Source: Prunella strophiata (lineage: Eukaryota > Chordata > Aves > Passeriformes > Prunellidae). From it: a stretch of 64,000 nt of DNA. Shown here one piece after another: positions 48,001-60,000 of the stretch (within the stretch, counting starts at the first letter, position 1; the number at the start of each line of letters is the position of its first letter). The DNA lies in contig JAZBQD010000013.1 of NCBI GenBank assembly GCA_036583965.1, forward strand, positions 6,984,144-7,048,143. Direction: 5' to 3'. The notes under the pieces were generated by a model. It was not told the DNA's origin and did no database searches. It saw nothing but the letters and a program-made list of their open reading frames with translations. The translations under genes and the position numbers were made by a program.

Positions 48001-51000
48001 TGAAATAAATACACTTTAAAAATAAACAGTCTTTGAGATGCAAGTGAGACAGTGTCCTCTAGGATGTTGCAACCAGCAGCTCCTTGTAACCAGCATTAAC
48101 ACGAATGAAGAAGGAGAAGCAAAATCTAAGAACACAAATGGGCTGAGGATTTCCCTGCCCAGGGCCTTGCATCACTTTTTTTCCATTTCCTCTTCAGCAG
48201 GGCTTGTATCTTTACAAGCTGAGCCACATGGCCATGGGCACCTTCTCTTGCCAGCTGCAGGTCACAGCATCCTCCACATTCCCTCTGGGTTCCCAGCATC
48301 AGCTCAGGCCAGCAGCACTTCTCTCCTGGAGGCAGGACAGAGAAGCTTGAGAAGGCCAAGCCATGGCTGCTCCCTGTGGTTCAGGCAGAGGCTGGTACCC
48401 ATCACTGAAGGGGCTGTGGGCCAGCTAGAGGCTGCCACAACTTGCCATTCATGGATTTTCTGCAAGACCCCTGCAGGTTTTGAGCATGGGGTTGCTCTGA
48501 GCTGCTGGAAGAACTGGCAAAGTGAGGAGCTTGCTTCTGAGCATGCCTCTGGTCCAGCTCTAGCCTGGTGCCTTGTTTGGGAGTAATTGTGTCTAAAGAG
48601 TGGTAATTATATTATTAAATTAAATTAAATTAATCTTGTAGAGAGTGGGATTCCCTTAGAATGTGTTGATTCCCTGACAGTGTTCCTACTGGAAGAGTGC
48701 AGAGGCTCCAGGCCTACATTTGTAGGTGTTGTGTGAGTGGAGAGCAGAGTTAAGAGTTATATTATATATCAGATGATGGTAACTACTCTTCCCAGTACAT
48801 ATTCTTGGGTGGGCCTTATGGTAAAATCCCATCTGGCCAAAACTATAATTTTCTCCTTTTTATGCATGGGAATTCTGCTTTTCATCAGTGCCTCCTGCTT
48901 CTCAAGAGCTCTTTGATGTACAGAATGCAGTTTGAAGCAATGGCACAGTGGCTTTGTGCTGCACCCCTGTATAACACAGCAAGGACTCCTCTTTCTCTTT
49001 CTGGTGCTCCTCAGGAAGCAGCTGCTGGTGTCGTGCAGGGAGATTCCTGAGCAGTGTCCTGCAGTCACTCCTGGCCACATCTGTTCCAACCTTTTATCTG
49101 TAAGAAAAACTCCCTACAACTGCCTCACACATGGGTTTGCTGCAGACATGCTCTTCAGAGGGCAGCAGGGCATTCTCAGCACCATCAGAGCACCATTTCC
49201 ACTGTTAGGGGACAAGCACTCCTCAGCCCTGTGTTTCCTGGTGCCTTATAACTCCTTACACATGTGTGTCTTCAATAGCTCAAAGCTGATGTCAATATTA
49301 ACTTCTCAGTCCAAACACCAGCACAGGAGGAGGTAAGTGCATGACAATGGGGCATTTTTTAGTAATGGCACAAGATTTAAGCTTTTGAGTGGGCTGTGTA
49401 GTGTCAAAGGGGGAAATGCAACATCTTGGCATGTTCTGAAATAGCCAAGCATTGTGTCTATGGCTGAGCAGCAGTAGCTGAGATTTGAGTTACTTTTAAA
49501 CCTCCTAAATGCAGTTCCCCAGTTCCCCCAATGCAGAAAGCAGATAGGATTTGTCTGACCACAGTGGACTGGAGATTCAGTTCAACACAACTGTTGGAAA
49601 CATTTGGAATCTCTGGCCAGAGAGGAAAGTACTGGAAAGCAGACAAACAGGACTGGTAATCTGGTTCTCCCTGCTCATAATTCACCTAATTGGTGTGGGT
49701 ATATATCAAGTGTTGTTTTCAAAAATACAAGCAACCTATCATTAGCAAAGATTAAAAATGTGCCAATTTTTTTTTTTTGCATGCATCTGTCAAAAGCCCA
49801 CAAGTCTGTAGCTTGCTGCAGAAGGGAACATCTGTGTCTAATTGGCAAAACTCAGGGTTCATAATGGGTGATTCAAATGAACAAAACCATTTTGTCATTC
49901 ATTCAGTTGGGGATTATAAACTAATCAAAAATCCTTCCCCCTCCCCTTCCCTCAGATCTATCTTGCATTTCCTGACCCATGTGGTTTATTTTTCCCTGAT
50001 CTCAGAGCAAGTCTTTAATCTTTTTGGTCTCACAAGCCATAATAAATTAACAATTCCCCCACTGCCACAACCTTTCAGCCATATTTCTGTAATTCACACA
50101 TTGCACTTCCCCCTCTGCCTGGATTTGGGGGTGCAGGGCAGCTCTTGGGTTTTTTATTGTAGCCAGCTGGTGGCTGAAGAGGCACCTTGCATCTGAGACT
50201 CCTTGGATGTACACAGAATGTGCAAGATATTCCTCCTCAAATGATGACAGTTTGACAGATCTGAGTGAAAGTGAAGGCAGGAAAGGGAGCTTATCCTGAG
50301 GGTGGGGGTGAGGGATCTGAGGGGGATGCACTTCCCCATTCAGCACTCATGCTGAATCCCACAGGACCCCTGATCTGGTGGCTGCAGCTCTGGGGTGTTA
50401 ACAAAGCCTCCTGGTAGTAGAGGAGGGGCTGTGAACGCCTCCGAGCGCCTTCTCAGTGTCTGAAAAAAGGCAACTGGATCAGTTCACATATTCCTCAAAA
50501 CAAAATCTCAGCCCTCAATCACTGCTAATTTAAGGAGGCTTGAGCCAATCTGTGATCCTCCCACATCCAGGAGTGGCACCCTGTGAGAGCAGCAGTTCTG
50601 GTGCACATTCTGCCTCAAAACTGGGCACATATTTTGGTGCAAGAGTTAGTGGATGTTTACTGTTTCTTGCTGTGCAAATACTTGTTTAAAAGTGAACTCA
50701 GAAGGTTAGTGTGGAACAAAGGCAAGACTGCACTGATATGCTGGGATGAAGGGAAGGAATACAAGAGAAGTAACAGAAAATCCCTCTGTTCTTCTTCCAA
50801 GTGAAAGAGGCATCCTCTCCCTGAGGAAAGAGAAGCATATTCACTGGAAACCAGCAAGTTTTCAGTAAAATCCAAGTGGCAACAACTGTATCTATAATTC
50901 TGATGTGAATTAGTAAATGAATCTAACTGTTAGGACCTGTAGCCTCTTAAATTGCCATAAAGTTTTGCTTGTTTCCCCTGGATTTTTATCATAAATTAAC

Positions 51001-54000
51001 TAATCCAGCCTGAGCCCCAACATTTTACCTCCTGGAGAAAGATCAGTACATTTCTATTAATATGTTTTGGTTTTACATGCGGGACTCCTAAGGCATTAGA
51101 CAGAGAATAATGTGTGTGTGGCAATGAATGTGGTTTCTTTTCCACTTGAGACTTCCAGCCATAATCCAGCCCAGGTGCCTTAAATGAGCAGCCTGTAGTT
51201 TATTCCACTATAATTAACATAAGCTTTGATTTAGATGACACTTTTACAAGTCAAATATTGGATTCCAAGTTGAATACAGAACACAGTTTCCACCCACATT
51301 GCTGTTTTGGTCCTTTTCTGTGGCCATCCTGCATCCACCCTGAAATCCCCCAGAATATGAGCAGCACCTGCTGGAAAACAAAGGTTGTGCCTGTAGAGCA
51401 GGCCTGGCTTTTTGTTCTATTTAGGAGCTTTTAACATTTGGTGTTGCATTTTTTTTTCTTTCCATTTCAATATGAGCCAAGGGGAGGGACCAAGAGAAAA
51501 AAAAATCTGGAGTATTTTGATCTTTGTGGCTTTATATGGACTTCATAAGCTTCGTTTGTTCTGCTGCCAAGTTCCTTTGTGTTTAAATAGATAACAGACC
51601 AAGGCGACTAATCATTTCCAATAAAAAACCACACCAAACCCAAAGCATTCCCTTTCTTTTCCAATTAATGCTCGTAAACCCATGCTCCTAGACAGGGCTT
51701 GTGACCTAAACACTTCTGGTTTGGTTTTTTTTTTTTTTTCTTTCCCTTTTCAAAAACAATTGCCTAAGGCACAGACTGGGCTCTGTGTTCTGCAAATTTA
51801 TGAAAGAATCTTGAAAAAAGGCTCTGAGAGTGGCTCTGGGAGAAGGTAGTTGTAAATACAATGTGCAAAAGCAGCCTCATGCACCTTTAGAAAAGCACAG
51901 AATGGTGGTTAGTGCCACCATTTATGGACTTCCTTCCTCCTTGGAGGCTGGAGGCTATTTGTGGAGAAGGAAGAAATAGCAGATTTACATGGAACTGTCA
52001 CTGTGTTATGTAAAATGCATGTTGGTTGCTGGTTTACTGGTGAGAGCTGATATCTGCTGTCACTATTTTGAGAGGCTTTGCACTTGAAAAAGAGACAATT
52101 TACCCAATCATAAGCAGCTACATTTCACTGAAGTAAATAAGGCTGAATGTCCTTGAAACAGAAGATGAGTTGGTTGGATGAATCATGGGTGAACATCAAT
52201 GCAAAGGTTCTTTTTTTACATGAAAATGTTTTTGTAATGAAAATAACACAGAGTTTTAAATGCCGTGACACATTTTTCCTGTAGCTTCTTAAGGTTTTTC
52301 TCACACAACCAACTGTTTAGGGCAACACATTTGTCTGGTCAAAAAGTTGTATGTTTGCCAACAGCACAGATTATCAGTAGTAGGAAGTGAGAATTATGTG
52401 AATTACTTGTGTGGGTTATATTTCTCTTGGAGGCTGACCATCCAATATGCAATTCCATAGTCTCCAAGAGTGGCTTCCCATATTAGATTGATGCTCCACA
52501 AAAGTAGGAGCTGAGACTTGCACAAGCTTAATTAATTACCCTGTCTTGAGGGTGATCTTAAACCAGACTCTGAAGGGAAAGAAAAGACCTGGAACTTCCA
52601 TTGGTCTGGCAGACTGCATCCTGGGTATTATCAATGGCAAGATGTAAGATTCTTTGTTTTATTTCCCAGGTGTATTACTCCTGTGGTGCAGTGGTGGAAT
52701 CAATGGAAAGAGGCCTGATTTTGTCACCAGGTTTTCCAAACAACTACTACCCAGGGACACACTGTGTCTGGCAGTTTTTCATTCCCATGAGAACACATCT
52801 CATCTTGGAAATATTTGACTTTGACATTTTTGAGAGCTCTAGTGAAACTCCAACCCCCTGGGATGGCTTTTCAGCCCCTGCTACAACAGAAAATAAGGAC
52901 ATGCCTTCTCTTGAGGAAAACCTGGACTTTGCTGTCCACACCACAAAACCCTCTCTCCAGACCTCGACGTCAAAGGTGGCACAGAATCTGAGCAGCACTG
53001 GAGACCAGTCAAAGGACCTGGCTGGTCACCTGGATGAACTTCCAGGAACCATCTCAAAAAAAAATGAAGCCAAAGCAAGCATCTGAAGAGAACCAGTGGA
53101 AGCAGATGAAAGAGCCCAAAGCAATTACCAAGGCTCAGCCAGAGGAGCTGCCATTCCCTGTGGCTGGTAGTGCCTCACTGCAGAGGCAAAATATCAGTGT
53201 ATTGGAAACAGGAGAGGATTTGGAAGGGAAGATGCTGCTTGCCCACCTAGCTGCTAGTGAGAGAGATGAAGTCACAGCAGAGAGCTGGACTCTTCCCTCA
53301 ACAGCACTGCCCATGGAAATCTCCTCCAGCCCTCAGTCAGCAGTGGATGTCTGTCCCCATGATGTTTTATACGTTTCTGATCTCATCACGTTTTCCTCTC
53401 GCTTCTGTGGCCCAAATTCCCCTGTGAACAAGACCATGGTCTTTGGTTCATCTCTGGAGATGGTGGAGGTTATCATGGAGCTGATCACCACCACGGGCCG
53501 GGGCCGCGGCTTCGCGCTGCTCTTCGAGTACAGGAACATCAGCGAGCCCAGCGCCGTGGGTGCTGCGAGGCAGCAGAGCAGGGACAGCATGATGATGCTG
53601 GCAATTGTGACAGGGATTGCTGTCTTTGCCCTTGCTTTGCTCTCTGCCCTCTGTGTAGCTTGCAGGTAAGGTGAAGGCCAGAGCCTTGGAAGCATGTGGT
53701 ATTATCCATAGGGAAAGGAACAGAAAAGAGTTACATTTCCAGAAAAGAGTTACATTTCCAGAAAAGAGTTACATTTCCTTTGCTCTGCTGACTCCTGCTG
53801 TCCTCCAAATGTGGTGAAGTGGGAAGTCAATGCCCCTCGCTGCTCCTGCCCTGGGCTCCTCAGTTTTCTTTCCTACTTCTACAGCTCCTGTCCCTAAGAT
53901 TTATTTTCTTTTTCCTGCAGAAATACCTGAACAGTCAGGACTTTCCTGGGCATTTTTTGTTTCAATGGCAGTGTTGCCTTTGAACCTCAGCTTTTGGCTG

Positions 54001-57000
54001 ATGGACAAAATCAGCAGAGGAAGACCATCCTTCCCTGAGTCTCCTGAGCAGGCTGAGCTGACAGTCACTGCATCTTTTCACAGAGATCCCACAGTTTGGC
54101 TCTAACTAACCATCACTGGCACTCTGCAGAAAAGTAAATAATAACCAAAGTATTACCACACTAGAATTAAGATTTAAAAATATTTTCCCATCTGCAGCAT
54201 ATTTTAACCAAGAGACTGTGCAGAAATTCTAAATCCAATGCATCCAGTGTGTTAGGAAGTCATCTGCACATCCCTTTGATGCTGGGGAAGAGCCCAGAGC
54301 CATGCTGCAGTAGCTCTCATTGTTCCCAAATGCAATCCAAAACAATACAGTCAAATAAGCTGATGGTCAGGCTGGGTTGTGGATTTCCAGGTCCTGATGC
54401 TAACTAGTTAAATGCTAACAGTTACACAAGCATGCCTCTCCAGTCAATTGCTTTTCTTTTATGTATTTCTTTTCTCTATATCTATCCAAGGAACACTTCT
54501 CCGCCCCCCAGCATATGTTTGCATTTTTCTAACTCCCTAGTGAAAACATTTTTGTAGAAACAGTGATTTATTTCTCTCCCTTCCAACAAATCCAAAACAC
54601 AGCCCATTCTCCCCAGGTTTTTGTCAAAATAAACATCATTTTTCAAATTATTTGACTTCAATGAAAACATCAGGTAAACTGAGACAAGCAGTGCCTCTTG
54701 CAGGCTCCACTCTGGTGGCTGGGTATTGGCAGGAGCACTCATTTCCCAGAGCCATCAAGCAGCTGCTCTGGCTTCTCCCTTCCTGCATCCCCTGCCTCAT
54801 CCAGTGTGCATCCTCCAGCCCCAGAGGCTCAGCATTGCCCAGACACCCCTCAACACTGGGGCTGCTTTGCCAGCTTGGTTTTCCATTTTCCTTGTCCTGG
54901 TGGAGGCTGCATTTTAACTCTGGCTGAATAAACACAAAATGCAGGATAATCACTCTGGGCACCAGAGAACATGGGCACAGTGGTGAAGCTTAAATATCAT
55001 CTCTGTTGCTGTACATATAGAAATTCCTGCTTTCAGGAGCTTTTTGTAGCTGTAAGAGTTAAACTTGCATGTACTACATCTAACTAACCTTTTTGTTTTT
55101 AAAGAGCTCGCAGAGCACTAATTTAGACCACAATTTTTTGCTAGCTCTAAAGGAAAAAGTCTGGTGGAAAATGTCTTCCAGATACCAAATACTTTATTTT
55201 TATACCCTTGCCAATCTTCAAAAGAGACAGAAACAGGCTCCCTTTGCTATGGCAGCAGTCTGGGCTGATACACATGTTGAGTAGGCTGTTCTTGCTCCAA
55301 TACCCCTATTTAATTTCACTGTAACAATCCATGAAGCAGAGTATTATTCAACCCAAAAAAGTGCACCAGCAATCTGAGGCTCCACTGGCTGAGGTTTCCT
55401 CTGCAAAGCCTGTTTAGAAAGTCAGGCCATGCTGCTCACATTCACAGTTTGGCTTTTGCTTGTTAGATGTTTACAAAATAATGTTCTGCTCTTGCTGACC
55501 AACAGAAAAAACAGTCCACAGGACTTCAGCCCCACACACCAATGTTTGTGTGTTCTGGCCACTGGGAACACATCCTACAGGGGTCCCTATGGCACAGGAT
55601 TAGGCTTGCTTCTTTTAACACTGGCATTTATGTCTCTTCATTGCTCTACAGCTCTTTTTTTCTTTCTTTTTAAAAATATCTATATATTGTTTATATATAT
55701 TTTTTATTTATATATCTATACCTCAGCCAGCTATTGACTGAATGTAAATAGACACTACCCCTACTCCTTTAGCCTCTTGACAGGGTATTTGCTGTCCCAG
55801 CCTCCTGTATTCCCTGCATGCTGTTCCTGGGAAGCCTTGATTACACCACTCTATTTTTTATCAGACTAGAGCATTTAAGTGAGACCAGGTGGAAGTGATG
55901 CCATGACCTGTGCTGAGTTACCTCACCTGTGTTGCCCTGGAAGAGCCTTTTCTCCCTCTTTACTGTGCTAACTGCTGCAAGGGTGTTGCTGTCTGGCCCC
56001 AGAACCACTGGCACTGCTTGGAGCTTGCCTACAACTCACAGCTGTGGGTTTTTAATGCAGCTCAGAATAAGGCTGCTGAGGCCATTAAGCACTGAGCATT
56101 AAACTTCTTTTAGATTGAGCCCATCAAGCTCTATTTTATGCTTCTTGTCCTAAATAGGGGCTTGAAATGAGGTGTCAAATGTGTATTAGCCACAGTCTGT
56201 CCTCTCTGCAGAAAATGTCAGGGTGGCACGGGGTGGGCTGAGGGGGGAGATGCTGCTGCTTTACCAGTGCAGCACACTCAGAACTGGGACCAGCCCCCTG
56301 AGGCACAGGGACACTGTCCTGGCTGGACTGGGCATGCAGAGGATGCCAAGAGGAACCTGAAAGCTCTTGGCCCTGTAAACTTGCCTTCCACTTTCTTTTC
56401 TTTTCATACTTTATTTATTCCTCTGGTACCAGGTTCAGCTGTTGATTTTTTTTTTTTTTTTTTCCCATTTCTATCTGCTGCTCTTGCTTAGCTAAAAGTA
56501 GCAGGCTCTGCCTTGCCAGGAGTAGAAATGGCCTGGGATGGGCTTGGCACCCACTGCCACTCCAGTGCACCAAGTCATCAGCAGTATCTGCTCAGGCTCA
56601 TTGCATTGAGCAGGGCAAAGCTCTCTGGGGAAACTCCAAGTCTCTGCCACACTGCAGCTTTTGTTTTCTACTTGGGGAGGGAATGAAAGCTTCAGTTGTT
56701 AGTTGGCCAATAATTCTAATTACTTTTGGCCATGAAGCCTGGCTCGAGTAATGGGGGATTTTTTATTTTCTTTCCCAAGCCCCAAGAACAACAGATACAT
56801 CCATCTTATTTAATTTTAATCCTGTCCCATGCAGTCAAACTTTTACTGTGTGGTTGCAACCCATGAATTGCAACTGCACTTTATGTCTGCATAGCCTCCC
56901 AGCCCTTGAGTGTGCAGTGACTCCATCAAACCTTCAGTGCTGCCATCTCTCCCCACCCAAGCTGCCCTGCCAGTCACTGCCTGCTGCCCATCCATCACCT

Positions 57001-60000
57001 GGGGGTGAGAATTGGCCTTTGCCATAACCTGGGCTGCATCCCATCAGGCAGTGCCTAATGCTCCCCTGTGTCTGCACTGTCCCCTGGAGAACCATTGGGC
57101 ACAGACCACACTTGCTTTCAGTCATTATCAGGTTCACCAGTGCCAGCCTTTCTTTGTGATATCTATAAATCTTATTCATCCAAAAGTTTGTAACACTAAT
57201 TGTTTCATAATCTCAGTTTTAGTAAAAATGTGAAAAAATGGCCAAGAACATGCGTCTCCCTTCAGCCAAGAGGCACGTTCACCCCATCATCATCTGCCAC
57301 AGCACTGCCTTGTACAGAAACAGTCACACAAATGAGCAGCATCTGATGCTCTCTGCTTGCTAAATATAGCCCAGTGTGCAGTATTAGCTATGCAGATGAA
57401 ATGTTCTGTCCAGCAGGATAAGAAGATGTCAGTGCCCAGACTGAAGGATCTCAGTCCTGCTGTTCAGGCACTGATGTGAAAGAGCAGCTGTGGGGGGAGC
57501 CTGGTGGCACTTGGCAGAGCTCTGAGCTCTGCTCCTGCTTTTGCAGTGAGCAGAGGAAGAAGATGACACGTTCTTCTCTTCTTCAGCTGACTTTCCACCA
57601 CATGAGCATATAATTTTCTCCCCTTGTTTACAGGCCTTGCTGCCTTGAGTCTTGGCAAGTATTTTGGATGCTCATAACCTGCTGGGTTCCCCTCGCAGGA
57701 TGAGCAGAGCCGAGAACTTTCCTGCTGAGGATCTTTAACTCACTCGAGGGCTTGTTGTTGTTGTTGCTGTCTCTCCTTTTCAGGCAGAGAACGTGCCCCA
57801 AAAGGAGCTCATCCAACGCATGCAGTGACCAGGAGGTTAGTGCTAATGGCTTCAGCAATTTCTGTTTCTCTCTTTCACATTGGCTGTTGCACTGTTTATC
57901 TGACGATGTTTACTGGGGCATGTTCTGAGTTGTAGAACAGGATCCAGAACTCCACTGTCGATATCAATGAGCTCCAGCTGGTGGTGCCAAGCCGGGAGAA
58001 TGAAAACAACAACCACTCTGTGAGCCGGGAGCAGGCGGGTGAGTGCGGGCAGGGGCGGGAGCGGGCAGGGCACCCAGCCCGGGCCAGTCCATCAGATCCT
58101 TCCCGCCCGCACTGTCTCGCCCATGCACAGCTGGAGAGCTCCTCCACAGCAGAAAGCCTTTGTCTGGGGACTGTCCCTTGCTGCTCCCCCCTCCCTGGTA
58201 GGGTGATTCCCCTGGCAAGGAGCTGACACAAGCACAGCTCCAGCGTGCTGCCAGCACAAGCTGTCGCAGCACATGGCACTGCGGAGACACTGGGTTAGCA
58301 GAGCAAACGTGTTGGGTTCAGGCTGCTACAAACAACTCACACAGACCCATAAACTGGGGGAGAGATTCACCTGCCCCAGGCCTGACTTTGTGCAGAAAGG
58401 ATGGGTTTTCCAATGCTCAGATTGTCTTTGGCCAACCCCAGCTCCCAGAGCTCCCCGTTTCTGTGGGTCTGTATGGATGGAGGTGCTTTGGGTGACATTT
58501 ACCTCACAGTGTGCTTCCAGGAAAAAGCATCCCAGCCAAGCTGCAGAGAATGTCACTTGCTGCAATTTTGAGTCACAGCACATGAACTGTCCCAGTGCCC
58601 ATTTTGGTTAGTGGAGGCCAACAGGGAGCAATTTAATGCTGTGTTGTGACACACCATCAGCTTCCCAGTGACCCATCAGCCACTACACACTCAGCTTTCA
58701 CAAAGGTATCTCCTTTGTGAGATAAAAAGCTAATAAAAAGCTAATTCTGTACTCCCAGCCATGACACCTTCCCATCTCCTTCCTGAGGAGGTTGTGGCCA
58801 GAGTTCTCCTTGCCTGGACCAGATGACAGGCCTTGGGGACACATGCAGACACACATCCCCCTCCATGGCAGTCCCTGGAGCATCAGGCTGCCTGTAGGAG
58901 CAGGTTCACTGGGGTTTAACCAAAAACTACAGCTCCCATATTAGCAGGTATGAATAAATAAAAAATAATGAGTTGAGCAAGTTTGCAAGTTTCTGATCTG
59001 CAGCACAAACCTCATGTGTTTAACACAAGGAATTTCAGTTCATGTCTGTTTTTATTAGAAAGAAAACCCAAGGGTGTTTCTCCTCTCCTCTTTTGTTTTG
59101 TTTTTAAAAGCTTGCAGTTTCAGGAGAGCAAACTGTTGAATTTTGTTCTGGCTGGTGCAACAGCCAGCCAAAGGCTGTTCTAGATTGTCTGGTGAGGGAG
59201 GGAGTAGTTGGAAACAGATGTTTTGGACTCTTGCAAGCAGTCTTTATTGATTTTCTTCCTTTCTCAGTCACTTCCTGCAGAGGCAGCACAGAACGGTCTC
59301 CTCAGGACACTGACCCAGATGTGCCCTCCTCCATCTCTGCAGTGACCACTGAGACTGGGAGTGATGAAGTGTTCATCATTTCTGCTGGACCTGGCACCAG
59401 TGGGCTGAGCTTTACCACCTACAGGATACAGGTACATCCCCAGCATCTCTAGCAGGCTGCAGGGTGTCCCTCTTGGACAGCACTTGTCACAGCTGTCCCT
59501 TTTTGCCTAATGTCACTTTGTCCATTTTTGCCTAATGCCACTTTCTAGAAAAGCAGGGACTGAACCAGGCAGTTCTCCTACCCCTCAAGCTGAGCTGCCA
59601 TCAGATGATGTGGACTGTGATCCCTCAGCCAGTATCTTCCCAGCTTTGGGTAGAGTAAATGCAGAACCCTGCTAGCAAATAATGGAGATGTTTGCCAGCA
59701 GACAGTAGGACCAGCCTGCAGAAGTATTAATTGGGCAAAGCTGATGTTCCATTAAAATTACCACCTGTAGCAACTGAAAGACCTGAGAGCCAGACCTACC
59801 CCAAGTGATCAGGGAAGTTACTCAGCTCCTCAGCTCGGCAGAAATTGTCTCACCAAGCTGCTGTGCAAATTAACAGCTTAGGCTCCAAAACAATCAAATA
59901 CTTCAAGTGAATAAGCACTGAGACCCTCACAAATTCACAGACAGAAACATGAATTGATTCAGCAGGTTCTCTCTTATTTTAGCTCTTTCCCCTGGACTCC

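Larger units (their letters stand above)
35177..52669 (+). other. Intron 1 of the CUB-domain gene
   Basis: 17.5 kb with no exon that I can support on either strand. It holds the 39-base GC-rich tandem, a decayed minisatellite near 37.8-38.1 kb, a long T-run at 39.0 kb and an ATTAA-type repeat at 48.6 kb, each listed separately. The rest is unique sequence. Confidence 0.6.

Noticed and set aside
48038..48586. 182-codon open frame on the plus strand in intron 1 of the CUB gene
   Set aside because: No recognisable domain, start context or splice partner, and no retroviral or LINE protein motif seen.
52975..53137. A short intron inside the CUB exon that would bypass the frame break
   Set aside because: A GT and an AG can be found, but the donor (AAAG|GTGGCA) and acceptor are ordinary matches by chance. 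The single-base explanation at the A-run keeps all the coding sequence.
53920..54105. Possible alternative terminal exon after a good acceptor (CTTTTTCCTGCAG)
   Set aside because: Splicing from exon 2 would give Arg-Asn-Thr and then a stop at once, and I see no polyadenylation hexamer close by. It remains possible but unsupported.
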